Assembly: GCA_027338645.1 (NCBI GenBank)
Contig: DAHWSH010000022.1
Span: 1 to 46,622 of the forward strand
Length of the DNA: 46,622 bases
Source of the DNA: JAJZIH01 sp021785265
GTDB taxonomy: Bacteria; Pseudomonadota; Gammaproteobacteria; JAKAQQ01
Direction of reading: 5' to 3'
The notes below the pieces were generated by a model that saw only the letters and a program-made list of their open reading frames with translations, ran no database searches and was not told the origin of the DNA. The number at the start of each line of letters is the position of its first letter. The first letter of the stretch is position 1. The position numbers were made by a program, and so were the translations under genes. Of this stretch, positions 33,043-41,194 are shown one piece after another.

Positions 33043-33426
33043 TCAGCGAACCCGGAAGTACCAACGGCCTTCGGTATGATGGCCATCGAATGCAATGACA
33101 CTCCAGTAGACAAAATAAACCCCTGGACCAATCGGACGCAAGCGGGTCTCGAGGATCGTATGGCTGCCCTTCGGGATGAACCCGTTGCCGATGCTCACCT
33201 TCTGGCCCTGACGGCTGCGGACAATCAGATGGGAGAAGACCGGTTCGATGCCGGCATCGAACCAGATGGTGATGAGACGGGGCGGTACCTTGAGACGGGC
33301 CCCCACATGGGGATCGGAGCGTTCGGGAAAGGCATGGGCAAAAACCGGTGGTCCAGCCAGATAGACGACCGGCAAAAAGAGAGCAACGATTATCCGGATC
33401 CGATGACGGGGAAGGTCACGATTCAT
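33043..33426 (-). CDS. copC: Periplasmic copper-binding protein CopC
   Basis: A 127-residue protein. A signal peptide (HRIRIIVALFLPVVYLAGPP then VFA) releases a mature N-terminus beginning HAFPERSDP, whose His1 should be the Cu(II) ligand in CopC proteins. The C-terminal WSVIAFDGHHTEGRWYFRV is the conserved family end with the second His. The Met-rich Cu(I) site of PcoC is lacking. Its ATG overlaps the upstream gene's stop by 4 nt, and it is followed by copD. Confidence 0.92.
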   Translation of the reverse strand: MNRDLPRHRIRIIVALFLPVVYLAGPPVFAHAFPERSDPHVGARLKVPPRLITIWFDAGIEPVFSHLIVRSRQGQKVSIGNGFIPKGSHTILETRLRPIGPGVYFVYWSVIAFDGHHTEGRWYFRVR

Positions 33427-34361
33427 GCACGATCTCCAAAAAGGGGGGCCCCGAGTGTCTTGGGGAACAGGTCATCAAAGTAAAAGTCGACCCCGACGAC
33501 GATGCCCGGCCGGTTACCGCTCGCGGCATTGATCGGCAGTTCGAGCTCAATCCCCCATTGCAGGTAATGACCGATCCAGATGAGCCCCGGGTCGATATCC
33601 CCGGTCGTCCCGCCCGGACAGTTGGCATTAAGGCAAGTCTGCATGGGAATCTCGACGATGGGGACCATGTTGTTGAATGGCGCCCCGATCCCTTCGTAGC
33701 GGACGAAATCCTGGAGGTAGGGAATACTGTACTGAAGGGAAAAATCCCAGTTGAGGACCCGGGGAGCCAAGGCGGACGAGCTCGGAATGTTTTCGGAGAT
33801 CGCTCCCGTGATGGCGAATGGCGTGAGGTCACGGAGTGAAAAGGGCAGGAAACCGAAGCCCTGGCCAAAGGCGAACTCGGGGGTATAGACGGAGCCTGAA
33901 GAACCGATGGCGCTGCTGCCGCTGCCGCCAAAGGTATCCGTGAGTTGCACGAGACCAATCGATTCCGTCGACGGGATCTTGTAGAGCTGGTAGGCGGCAC
34001 CCAGCGTCCAGTTATCCCAACCCCTGAGCGGAGGACCGCTTGCGGGTTCGATCTGCTGGTAGTCCGTACCGACCACAAGGCCGAAACGCCGGGTCAATGT
34101 CTTGGCGTAACCCAGAGAAAGACTGTCCGTGATTCCCTGGGGGCCGGGCAGACTGTTGAAGACGAGGGGCAGTTCATCCGCCACTCCCGGATCATCAAAG
34201 GTCAGCGTGGCTGGAAAAACCCGTTCTCCGACCACGGCATGGGCGGATGCGACCGGACCGGTCATCCCGGCAGCCACAAGCAGAATACCCAGAGTCCATA
34301 CCCACGTAAGGGGTACACCCCCGTTTCGGAGGACCGATACCACGTTTTTCACCCCGCTCAC
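33423..34361 (-). CDS. Probable outer-membrane beta-barrel protein of the copper cassette
   Basis: A 312-residue exported protein. A signal peptide (WVWTLGILLVAAGMTGPVAS followed by AHA) precedes HAVVGERVFPATLTFDDPGV, then alternating amphipathic strands throughout (FGLVVGTDYQQIEP, WTLGAAYQLYKI, GIVVGVDFYFDDLFP). The mature protein has one Cys pair (QTCLNANCPGG). It resembles uncharacterised outer-membrane proteins placed next to copC/copD, so it could be a copper or metal pore. The assigned GTG 34361 sits in a stem with AGGTG; GTG 34352 nearer the signal peptide is an alternative. It overlaps copC by 4 nt. Confidence 0.7.
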   Translation of the reverse strand: MSGVKNVVSVLRNGGVPLTWVWTLGILLVAAGMTGPVASAHAVVGERVFPATLTFDDPGVADELPLVFNSLPGPQGITDSLSLGYAKTLTRRFGLVVGTDYQQIEPASGPPLRGWDNWTLGAAYQLYKIPSTESIGLVQLTDTFGGSGSSAIGSSGSVYTPEFAFGQGFGFLPFSLRDLTPFAITGAISENIPSSSALAPRVLNWDFSLQYSIPYLQDFVRYEGIGAPFNNMVPIVEIPMQTCLNANCPGGTTGDIDPGLIWIGHYLQWGIELELPINAASGNRPGIVVGVDFYFDDLFPKTLGAPLFGDRA

Positions 34362-34380
34362 CTCGCCGGAGGACAGGTGG

Positions 34381-34398
34381 CCTCCCCATCCGGGGAGG
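34381..34398. promoter_or_regulatory. Hairpin in the leader of the copper cassette
   Basis: CCTCCCC (34381-34387) and GGGGAGG (34392-34398) form a perfect 7-bp stem with a 4-nt loop, about 20 nt upstream of the outer-membrane protein's start. A second inverted pair, CACCT at 34359 and AGGTG at 34375, includes the start codon. These could regulate expression of the cassette or terminate transcription from 34452. Confidence 0.4.
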
Positions 34399-34451
34399 AC
34401 TGTCTTATTGGTGTGACCGGATCCCGGCTGAAACCCGGTCTCCGGAATCCC

Positions 34452-34796
34452 CTACGCCTCGATGAGCGTCGGGGGCGCGCGGCTTTGGGTTTTGAAGCTG
34501 AGAGGGGACGGGGGAAGCATCAAGGGGTGCGGGAGCACCCGTCCACTAAGCCGATAGAGTACCGGAGCCGTGAAGGCGGGAACCAGCCTGGGCACCACGG
34601 TTGATCCATGGGCCATAACTTGGCAGACGGGACACAAAAGACGCCCCAGGCTGGTCCGGTGGTGAACCAGCCCACTCGTGGCATAGATGCTGGTACACGC
34701 CAGAAGGACAGACAGGATCACCCCGCGGACGCGGGACCGCCGGATCGTGCGCCCAGCCAGCCTCAACCGTCGATTCCCGCTAAACCCAGTCCGCAA
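34452..34796 (-). CDS. Small exported protein with a Cys-Pro-Val-Cys motif
   Basis: Up to 114 residues from TTG 34796; a GTG at 34721 (VILSVLLACTSIYA...) would give 89 residues. A basic N-terminus leads into a hydrophobic stretch (GVILSVLLACTSIYATSG), then VHH and LLCPVCQVMAHGS, and a Pro-rich tail. The His pair and C-x2-C before a His suggest a metal site, which fits its place 90 bp upstream of the copper cassette on the same strand. I do not recognise the family; some short copper-related proteins (DUF2946-like) have comparable layout. Confidence 0.5.
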   Translation of the reverse strand: MRTGFSGNRRLRLAGRTIRRSRVRGVILSVLLACTSIYATSGLVHHRTSLGRLLCPVCQVMAHGSTVVPRLVPAFTAPVLYRLSGRVLPHPLMLPPSPLSFKTQSRAPPTLIEA

Positions 34797-34869
34797 GGCC
34801 CACCATTTGGGGAGCGAGCCTTGCGGGGGAGGAGGTTGGGTTTTCCAATGCCATCACACCCAAGGGACG

Positions 34870-37800
34870 TTACCTCCGGGGGACGGGTGGAACAGGCGGG
34901 AAGCGGACCGGGCTGCCGACCGGCAGGCTAGCCAGTCCTTGGGCATAGGCCGTACGGTTCCAGCTCTCGACCGCCGTCCGGATCCGGGTGTTGAACTGGT
35001 GCATGACCGACCCGACACGCTCGCGGTCATGACGGATCAGGGCCAGAACCTGGGCACGCGGTTTCTCACCCCAACCGAACGCCGACATGCCGTAGAGCAC
35101 GGAGACATGCATGTGCAGGCGGGTATAGTGCCGGAGGAAATCCTCGGAGGCGCCGTGCTGGGTTTTCGGATTCCAGAGCGGGGCCTCGAAGTGCATCAGG
35201 GTTTTGCGCAGAGCCACCGCCTGCCGGATCAGAGCGCCATGGGCATGTCGGAAGGCTGGATCCTGGTTGCCCCGGGCAATCACCCCGCCGAGCCCACCCT
35301 CGATAGCATGGAGCCGGTTGAGGACCGTATTGAGGGCGGAGACCACCGAGCGCATCTCAAGACCTGCCCGGGTATTGGCCCGGTAGGTCGAAAGTGGCAC
35401 CGGATAACGCGGATCCGGCATCACATGCGCCGTGGTCACCTCCGTCCGGCCTCCTGCCGTGACGGTAATCCGGTAGACTCCCGGCACCACACGCGGACCG
35501 AAACTGCCACCGAAGAACCCGCCCCGTGCCTTGGGCATGAGCGAAAGCGCAGTCGGTCCCTTGTAGATCAGGTTCCACAGCGTTTCATTGACCCCGGAAT
35601 GAGCCGGACCCCAGAGGGTATCGATCATCTGTCCCGAGACTGACCGGACGACGATCTTGACAGGGGTTTCGTGACGGGCCCGCTCGACCGGAGTCGGCTT
35701 GAGCGCCTTTTTCAGGTAATAGCTGATGACCACTCCCGTGGGTGCATTGGGCGCCCGGTAATGGGCTGGGCCTACGCTATTCGTATGGCTCGCATAAAGC
35801 TCGTAGCCAGCGGATGGCGAGAACAGGTGGAACGGCTCTCGGGCCACCGCGTGATCGAACTGCTCGATCGGCCGGAGATTGTCGAGCACCCACATACCCC
35901 GCCCGTGCGTCGCCAGAACCAGACTGTGGAGCGGTTTCACGAACTGCAGGTCCATGACTGGAGAGGTGGTCAGGTTCGCGTGGAGCCGTTGCCAGTGATG
36001 CCCGCCGTTCAGGGAGTAGTAAAGACCCTGCATGGTGCCCGCCATGAGCAGGTTCGCGTCGTTGGGATCTTGACGGACAACCAGCACGGAGGAATCCGGC
36101 AAACCATTCGTCAGGCGATGCCAGCTCCGGCCGTAGTTATCCGTCTTGAATACATAGGGACGGTTGTTTCCGAGTTCATGGGCATCGAAGGCCACGAACG
36201 CGGTACCCGCATGGAAGGGGGAGACCGTGACGTGGTAGACACGCGCCCAAGCCGGCGCACTCGAGGGCGTGACCTTCGACCAGTGTGCCCCGCCGTTGCG
36301 GGACACCCAGACCCACCCATCGTCGGTTCCCACCCAGATCACGTGCGGGTTGGTGGGAGCCAAAGTGATCGACTGGATGGTGTCATAGGTCTCCGCACCG
36401 GACATGTCCTTGGTGACCGGTCCGCCCGTGGGTCCCTGTTTCGCCTTGACATCCCGCGTGAGATCCGGGCTGATCACAGTCCAGTGCCGACCGCCATCCA
36501 TGCTGTGAAACACGACGTCAGCCCCGATGTAAATGCTGTTCGGATCGGTCGGCGAGACCGCAATGGGCGAGGTCCAGTCAAACCGGTATTTCTGCTTGGC
36601 CATGACCTTGCCGGACAGGATATCGCCGGCCAGGATGTCCCGGATGTAGGGATTGATGCTGCGGGCCCGGCGGGTAATCCGATTGTAGCGGGTCAGGTCC
36701 CCGTCATCCGTTGTCGCATAGATGATGTTGGGGTCGCTGGGGGCAGGTACGACGTATTGACCATCCCCGCCGGAAATCTGGAACCAGTCTTGGGCTCCGA
36801 CCACACCCCCGCGACGATAGTCACTCGATGCACCACACCAGGCATTGTTGTCCTGCAAGCCACCGCAGACCAGAAACGGCATCACGCGATCCGCCACGGC
36901 CACTTGGTAGAACTGCTCGACCGGCAGGTTGCCTAGAAACCGCCAGTGCTTCCCACCCGTCGTGGACAGGTAAACCCCACCGTCGTTCCCTTGGATGATG
37001 CGGTTGGGATCCCGGGGATCGATCCAGATCGCGTGGTGGTCGACATGGACGCCCGGATCCGCATAGAAAGAGGTCACTCCACCGTTCGTGCTCTCCATCA
37101 GTTTCATCGACAGCATGAACAACCGTTCCGGGTTGTTCGGCATGACTGCAAGATCGGTGAAATAGAAAGGCCGCACGTCGTCGTTGTGGTTGTCACTGAC
37201 TTCGGTCCAGCGGGCCCCGGCATCGTGGGAAACCCAAAGGACACCTCCCTTCGCCTGGATCACGGCATAGACGGTTTTGGGCTGGCTGGGCGCAAATGCA
37301 ATCGCGCTCCGGCCGATCGGCCCCTGGGGCAGGCCATGGGTCATCCGGGTCCAGTGCAAGCCACCATCGATGGAACGATAGAGCCCCCCCGACCGGCCTC
37401 CGCTCACGAGCAGCCAGGGATAGCGCTGGAGCGGCCACATACCGGCGATCAGCACCCGTGGGTTACCCGGCTCAAAGGCGATATCCGAGCAGCCGGTGTG
37501 CGGGTTGAGATAGAGGACTTTCCGCCAGTGGTGCCCGCCATCGTCCGTCATGAAGACACCCCGGTCCGGACCGGGTTTCCAGAGATCCCCCGTTGCGCAG
37601 ACGAAAACATTGTTCGGATGGTCCGGGTTGACCGCAATGGCACCGATCTGCCCGACATGGGACAGTCCCCGGTTTTCCCAAGTCATCCCGCCATTCGGCG
37701 AAAAGAAGACCCCCGCGCCGTTGATGACGTCATTACGCGGATTGCTCTCGCCGGTTCCGACCCAGACCCAGCTCGGATGATGGGGATCCAGTGTGACCGC

Positions 37801-38076
37801 ACCGATCGAGGCGGTGGGACCATGGTCAAAGATGTTCTGCCAGCTATCGCCGCCATTGGTGGTCTTCCAGACCCCTCCACCGGCCGTCCCGACATAGTAG
37901 AGGTTCCGGTTTCCGGCTACCCCGACAACACTCGTCACCCGCCCGCCTGCGACGGCTGGGCCCAGGTTACGGAATGCGAGATGGCGAAAGGGACCATGCC
38001 CCCAGGTGGCCCAGGCCGGACCCGCGAGCGTGATCAGCAGAGCGGATACAACCAGGTTGAAAATGGATTTCTTCAT
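34870..38076 (-). CDS. Secreted Asp-box (BNR/sortilin-like) beta-propeller protein
   Basis: A 1068-residue protein. Signal peptide MKKSIFNLVVSALLITLAGP (AWA). The first ~750 residues contain about ten Asp-box motifs of the form S/T-x-D/N-x-G-x-x-W, for example TTNGGDSW, SPNGGMTW, TDDGGHHW, SIDGGLHW, SMDGGRHW and SLNGGHHW. These form sialidase/VPS10-type propellers, probably two. A C-terminal ~300-residue part (from about RPIEQFDHA) has beta-rich then helical sequence. Proteins of this type are often labelled glycosyl hydrolases or sortilins, but no glycosidase active site can be shown. It is monocistronic and divergent from the glycosyltransferase. Confidence 0.85.
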   Translation of the reverse strand: MKKSIFNLVVSALLITLAGPAWATWGHGPFRHLAFRNLGPAVAGGRVTSVVGVAGNRNLYYVGTAGGGVWKTTNGGDSWQNIFDHGPTASIGAVTLDPHHPSWVWVGTGESNPRNDVINGAGVFFSPNGGMTWENRGLSHVGQIGAIAVNPDHPNNVFVCATGDLWKPGPDRGVFMTDDGGHHWRKVLYLNPHTGCSDIAFEPGNPRVLIAGMWPLQRYPWLLVSGGRSGGLYRSIDGGLHWTRMTHGLPQGPIGRSAIAFAPSQPKTVYAVIQAKGGVLWVSHDAGARWTEVSDNHNDDVRPFYFTDLAVMPNNPERLFMLSMKLMESTNGGVTSFYADPGVHVDHHAIWIDPRDPNRIIQGNDGGVYLSTTGGKHWRFLGNLPVEQFYQVAVADRVMPFLVCGGLQDNNAWCGASSDYRRGGVVGAQDWFQISGGDGQYVVPAPSDPNIIYATTDDGDLTRYNRITRRARSINPYIRDILAGDILSGKVMAKQKYRFDWTSPIAVSPTDPNSIYIGADVVFHSMDGGRHWTVISPDLTRDVKAKQGPTGGPVTKDMSGAETYDTIQSITLAPTNPHVIWVGTDDGWVWVSRNGGAHWSKVTPSSAPAWARVYHVTVSPFHAGTAFVAFDAHELGNNRPYVFKTDNYGRSWHRLTNGLPDSSVLVVRQDPNDANLLMAGTMQGLYYSLNGGHHWQRLHANLTTSPVMDLQFVKPLHSLVLATHGRGMWVLDNLRPIEQFDHAVAREPFHLFSPSAGYELYASHTNSVGPAHYRAPNAPTGVVISYYLKKALKPTPVERARHETPVKIVVRSVSGQMIDTLWGPAHSGVNETLWNLIYKGPTALSLMPKARGGFFGGSFGPRVVPGVYRITVTAGGRTEVTTAHVMPDPRYPVPLSTYRANTRAGLEMRSVVSALNTVLNRLHAIEGGLGGVIARGNQDPAFRHAHGALIRQAVALRKTLMHFEAPLWNPKTQHGASEDFLRHYTRLHMHVSVLYGMSAFGWGEKPRAQVLALIRHDRERVGSVMHQFNTRIRTAVESWNRTAYAQGLASLPVGSPVRFPPVPPVPRR

Positions 38077-38241
38077 GATGGGTCCTCGATATTATTGGCA
38101 CGAGAGGAGCTGGAGCCGATTACGGCACCACAGCGGTTTGGATACTAGAGAACCCTGAAAAGTTCCGCTCCTGTATCCAGCCGGCGGCTGCCGGGAAAGA
38201 TGGCACATGGCCACCTGTTCCCAGAGCTTGGACATAAACCC

Positions 38242-38247
38242 TAGAAT
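38242..38247 (+). promoter_or_regulatory. -10 box for the glycosyltransferase, very short leader
   Basis: TAGAAT lies 10 nt before ATG 38258, so a transcript starting 6-7 nt downstream would have a leader of only a few bases. TTCCCA 18 nt upstream is a weak -35. Confidence 0.35.
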
Positions 38248-38257
38248 AGACGCTTCG

Positions 38258-39517
38258 ATGCCTGAAAGCTACCCTCACGCGCAAAAGACCCACCGGGACC
38301 CAGCCTGCCCCGCCTCGTCCCCCACTTCTGGCGAACAGACCCGACTCCGGATCCTCATGCTCTGTCATTCTCCGTCCTGGGGTGGACTTGAACGGGAAGT
38401 CGCATGGCTATCGCAGGCTCTTGCCGGGCGGGGACACTCGCTCACGCTCGGCGTGCTCCATGACAGTCCGTTGGCCCGGCAGGCGAACGAGGCCGGGCTT
38501 TCCACCCGACCCGTCGAATCCAGACGGCTTTCCGGGCTCCGGTTGTGGGGTCTCATCCGCTGGATCCGTCGCCACCACCCCGACCTCATTCACGTCCATA
38601 CGAGCGAGGACCTTCGCCTCGCCGGGCTCGCACTGTCGCTGGATTCGAACGGTACTCCTTTGTATCTGACCCGTCACATGGGACTCAAACACCGGCGGGG
38701 GGGCTATTTTAACCGGTTGATTTACCGGAAGATCCGTCGTCTCTACGCGATCTCGAGCTACGTTGCAGAAGGCGTGCGCCAAAACATCCCGATCTCGTCC
38801 GACCGGATCCAGATCCTCCCACCCGGCATTCGGGTCGACCGTCTTGCCCATCCGTCCTGCTCCCCGACCGAGGCCCGAGAACGGCTCGACCTATGCACCC
38901 CGGCCGGCTGGCCCGTGATCGGCATGCTGGGACGCATCACGCCGATGAAGGGCCATCTCGAGTTTCTCGAAGCCTTGCACCGGATCCGGACACAGACACC
39001 CGAGGTCGGATTCCAAGCGCTCATCGTGGGGGGGGCCGGAGCTGATCCACGGGAACAGCGACTCCTCGAGACCATCGAGGCGCAAGTCCACGACTACGGA
39101 CTGACCGATCGGGTCCGTCTGATTGGCGAAGTGGACGAATCGACAACCGCACTGACTGCCATGGACCTTTTCGTCTTCCCTTCCCATCTCGAATCTTTTG
39201 GCATGGCCCTGGTCGAGGCCATGGCCTGCGGACTTCCCACCGTGGCCTATGCTGCCGGGGGGGTCACGGATATCGTCGAACACGATCGCACCGGACTTCT
39301 GGTTCCCGTCCGGGACGTGCCTGCCCTGGCAGAGGCCATGCTCATGCTCATCGAGGACGAGAACCGCCGCCGCCGTCTCGGGCAGAATGCCCGCACCGCT
39401 GCCGTCCGCTGGGATATCCAGCACATTGCAGTCGCTTACGAGACCGATTTCTATAGCGACCAAGCCTGCCTGGACTCAGGATTTCCCCCGGAAAGAAGGG
39501 TGACCGCAGGCAAATAG
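38258..39517 (+). CDS. Glycosyltransferase, GT4 family
   Basis: A 419-residue retaining GT-B glycosyltransferase that probably adds a sugar to a surface glycan or lipid. ATG 38258 is chosen; an upstream ATG at 38207 overlaps the promoter. The N-terminal domain has SWGGLEREVAWLSQALAGRG. The C-terminal domain has IGMLGRITPMKGHLEFLEAL and the family signature FPSHLESFGMALVEAMACGL (E-x7-E). No other polysaccharide genes are nearby, so its acceptor is unknown. It converges with a cupredoxin-like gene 15 nt away. Confidence 0.92.
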   Translation: MPESYPHAQKTHRDPACPASSPTSGEQTRLRILMLCHSPSWGGLEREVAWLSQALAGRGHSLTLGVLHDSPLARQANEAGLSTRPVESRRLSGLRLWGLIRWIRRHHPDLIHVHTSEDLRLAGLALSLDSNGTPLYLTRHMGLKHRRGGYFNRLIYRKIRRLYAISSYVAEGVRQNIPISSDRIQILPPGIRVDRLAHPSCSPTEARERLDLCTPAGWPVIGMLGRITPMKGHLEFLEALHRIRTQTPEVGFQALIVGGAGADPREQRLLETIEAQVHDYGLTDRVRLIGEVDESTTALTAMDLFVFPSHLESFGMALVEAMACGLPTVAYAAGGVTDIVEHDRTGLLVPVRDVPALAEAMLMLIEDENRRRRLGQNARTAAVRWDIQHIAVAYETDFYSDQACLDSGFPPERRVTAGK

Positions 39518-39532
39518 CCGCCTTCCGTAACC

Positions 39533-40084
39533 TTAGCCGCCACCTCCAAAAAACCCAGGCAGGATCTTCTCGCGGCTGGTCGGCGGATCGGTCCGGACCA
39601 AGGCCGGATCAGTGGTCACGATGATCACCCCCGCCATGGGGGTTCCAAACCCGCCAACCGTCGGTCGCTTGATCGGCACATAAACGCCGCCCGGGCCCCG
39701 TACCAGTTCAGCGTGGACCGGACAATAGTAAAAATCAAAGCCGGAATGCCGGAACCGGAAGGTCAGCGTATGCACCGGATGGGAAGGTCCCGGTGTCCCG
39801 TCCAGAACCCCCGTGAACCGGGGATCCGGCTTGCCCGTGAGCGGGTTATAACCTTGGACCATATGGAGCCCAGTATCTTCGTTCACGAAAACCACGGGCT
39901 GGCCCGGATACACGGCGACCACACTCTCCAGAAAAACGTTCTCGCCGTTCATGTGGATGTAGACCGGATGCAAAGGCAGAGCGACCGCAAAGACGGCGGG
40001 AGCAAAGAATAGCCCCGCCAGGCTGAGGAAGATCCAAACAGTCAGAAGCCGGGTCTCGGATAGAAGAGGGGAAACACGATGCAT
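39533..40084 (-). CDS. Secreted cupredoxin-like protein
   Basis: A 183-residue exported protein. I prefer ATG 40084, 7 nt after GGAG; an ATG 6 nt upstream is too close to it. After the signal peptide (WIFLSLAGLFFAPAVFAVAL), the fold shows VVAVYPGQPVVFVNEDTGLH and a Cys-Pro-Val-His site (FDFYYCPVHAEL). These look like His, Cys and His ligands of a type 1 copper centre. A Met follows only ~27 residues later (TPMAGVII), so the ligand loop is much longer than in plastocyanins. The C-terminus ends GFFGGGG. The copper cassette lies 5 kb away. Ligation and redox role are inferred. Confidence 0.7.
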   Translation of the reverse strand: MHRVSPLLSETRLLTVWIFLSLAGLFFAPAVFAVALPLHPVYIHMNGENVFLESVVAVYPGQPVVFVNEDTGLHMVQGYNPLTGKPDPRFTGVLDGTPGPSHPVHTLTFRFRHSGFDFYYCPVHAELVRGPGGVYVPIKRPTVGGFGTPMAGVIIVTTDPALVRTDPPTSREKILPGFFGGGG

Positions 40085-40240
40085 GGGCATTCTCCGGATC
40101 AGAGTTTCACGGGGTACCTGAAAAGGCTCAGACCATCAGGATAGCCGACCTGCCGGGAGGCGTCCATCCGGATCACCCTGCTCCCTGCAACAAACATCTA
40201 AAATGGAGGGAGTCACACCCGCTTACCTACGGATTTTTCC

Positions 40241-40843
40241 ATGATGAAGCTGTTCCTGAGCCCGACTTCTCCCTTTGCCCGAAAAGTCAAGGTAGCCTTG
40301 ATCGAGAAAAACCTCTATCCGGAGGTCGAGGAGATCCGGGTGGATCCCTGGTCCTCTCCCGCAGAACTGATCCGGGTCAACCCCCTCTGCCAAGTCCCCA
40401 CACTCGTGACAAGCGAGGGACTCGCCCTGGCAAATAGCGATTCCATTTTGGCCTGGCTGGAACACCACTGTCCCCGACCGGCCCTGCTGCCTGCAGGTGA
40501 CCCGGAGCGGGGTCGCTCCCTGGCGATTGCGGCCCAGGCCCAAGGCCTCATACAGTATACGGTCGACATCGTGCTGGAAAGACGACGGCCGACCTCACAG
40601 CGTTCGGTGACGTTCGTTGACCGTCGGATGGCTGCGATTCTGCGTGTGGTGACTGCTTTAGGTGGGGAGTGGATGCCGCTTCCCGGGTTCGGGATCGATG
40701 GAATCGGCGTGGCCTGTGCCTTGGGCTATCTCGATCTCCGGCTTCCCGAATACCCCTGGCGTGAAGCCTCCCCCACCCTCGCCCACTGGTTTACCGCCGT
40801 GGCTTCTCGACCTTCCCTAAAGGCCAGTGCACCACCCACCTGA
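40241..40843 (+). CDS. Glutathione S-transferase family protein
   Basis: A 200-residue cytosolic protein. The N-terminal thioredoxin-like domain reads MMKLFLSPTSPFARKVKVAL with Ser in the TSPFARKV glutathione site, then CQVPTLVTSEG and ANSDSILAWLE, the cis-Pro and G-site signatures. The C-terminal helical domain is present. It uses or binds glutathione made by GshA; the substrate is unknown. The ATGATG start offers two initiation codons. Confidence 0.9.
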   Translation: MMKLFLSPTSPFARKVKVALIEKNLYPEVEEIRVDPWSSPAELIRVNPLCQVPTLVTSEGLALANSDSILAWLEHHCPRPALLPAGDPERGRSLAIAAQAQGLIQYTVDIVLERRRPTSQRSVTFVDRRMAAILRVVTALGGEWMPLPGFGIDGIGVACALGYLDLRLPEYPWREASPTLAHWFTAVASRPSLKASAPPT

Positions 40844-41068
40844 CCGGATCTGCTCCCTCGGGTCCAGACCGCGTCTATGGCATAATGACGGGTCCGGAGA
40901 GTGCGCGGCGGGCCATTCATAATGGGGTCGAGGTTCAGTGAACAGCACCCCGCCATTCCCGGATGGCAAACCTAATCCATCCTGGCCCTGCGGTCAGCGC
41001 GTGTCGGGCGAAACCGGTACGGAACAAAGCCTCATCAAGCGATCGGCCATGAACTCTCTCATTGCAAA

Positions 41069-41143
41069 TGGGGTGTCGCCAAGTGGTAAGGCACGGGGTT
41101 TTGATCCCCGCATTCGCAGGTTCGAATCCTGCCACCCCAGCCA
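41069..41143 (+). tRNA. tRNA-Gln (UUG)
   Basis: A 75-nt cloverleaf. The acceptor TGGGGTG (41069-41075) pairs with CACCCCA (41133-41139), the anticodon loop TTTTGAT gives UUG, the T arm contains GGTTCGAAT, and the discriminator G is followed by encoded CCA (41141-41143). It precedes prs, the common gammaproteobacterial arrangement, though ispE, usually just upstream, is not in the window. CATAAT at 40881 could be a distant -10. Confidence 0.97.
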
Positions 41144-41194
41144 TCCGGTCCTGTGCCGGTCCAAGTTCCGGATCCATGGAACCGGGTTGGATTC

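Noticed and set aside
35671..38148. Two long plus-strand open frames (421 and 400 codons) opposite the Asp-box protein
   Set aside because: They are antisense shadows of a GC-rich gene with clear repeated motifs, and have Arg/His/Asp-rich composition with no recognisable domain.
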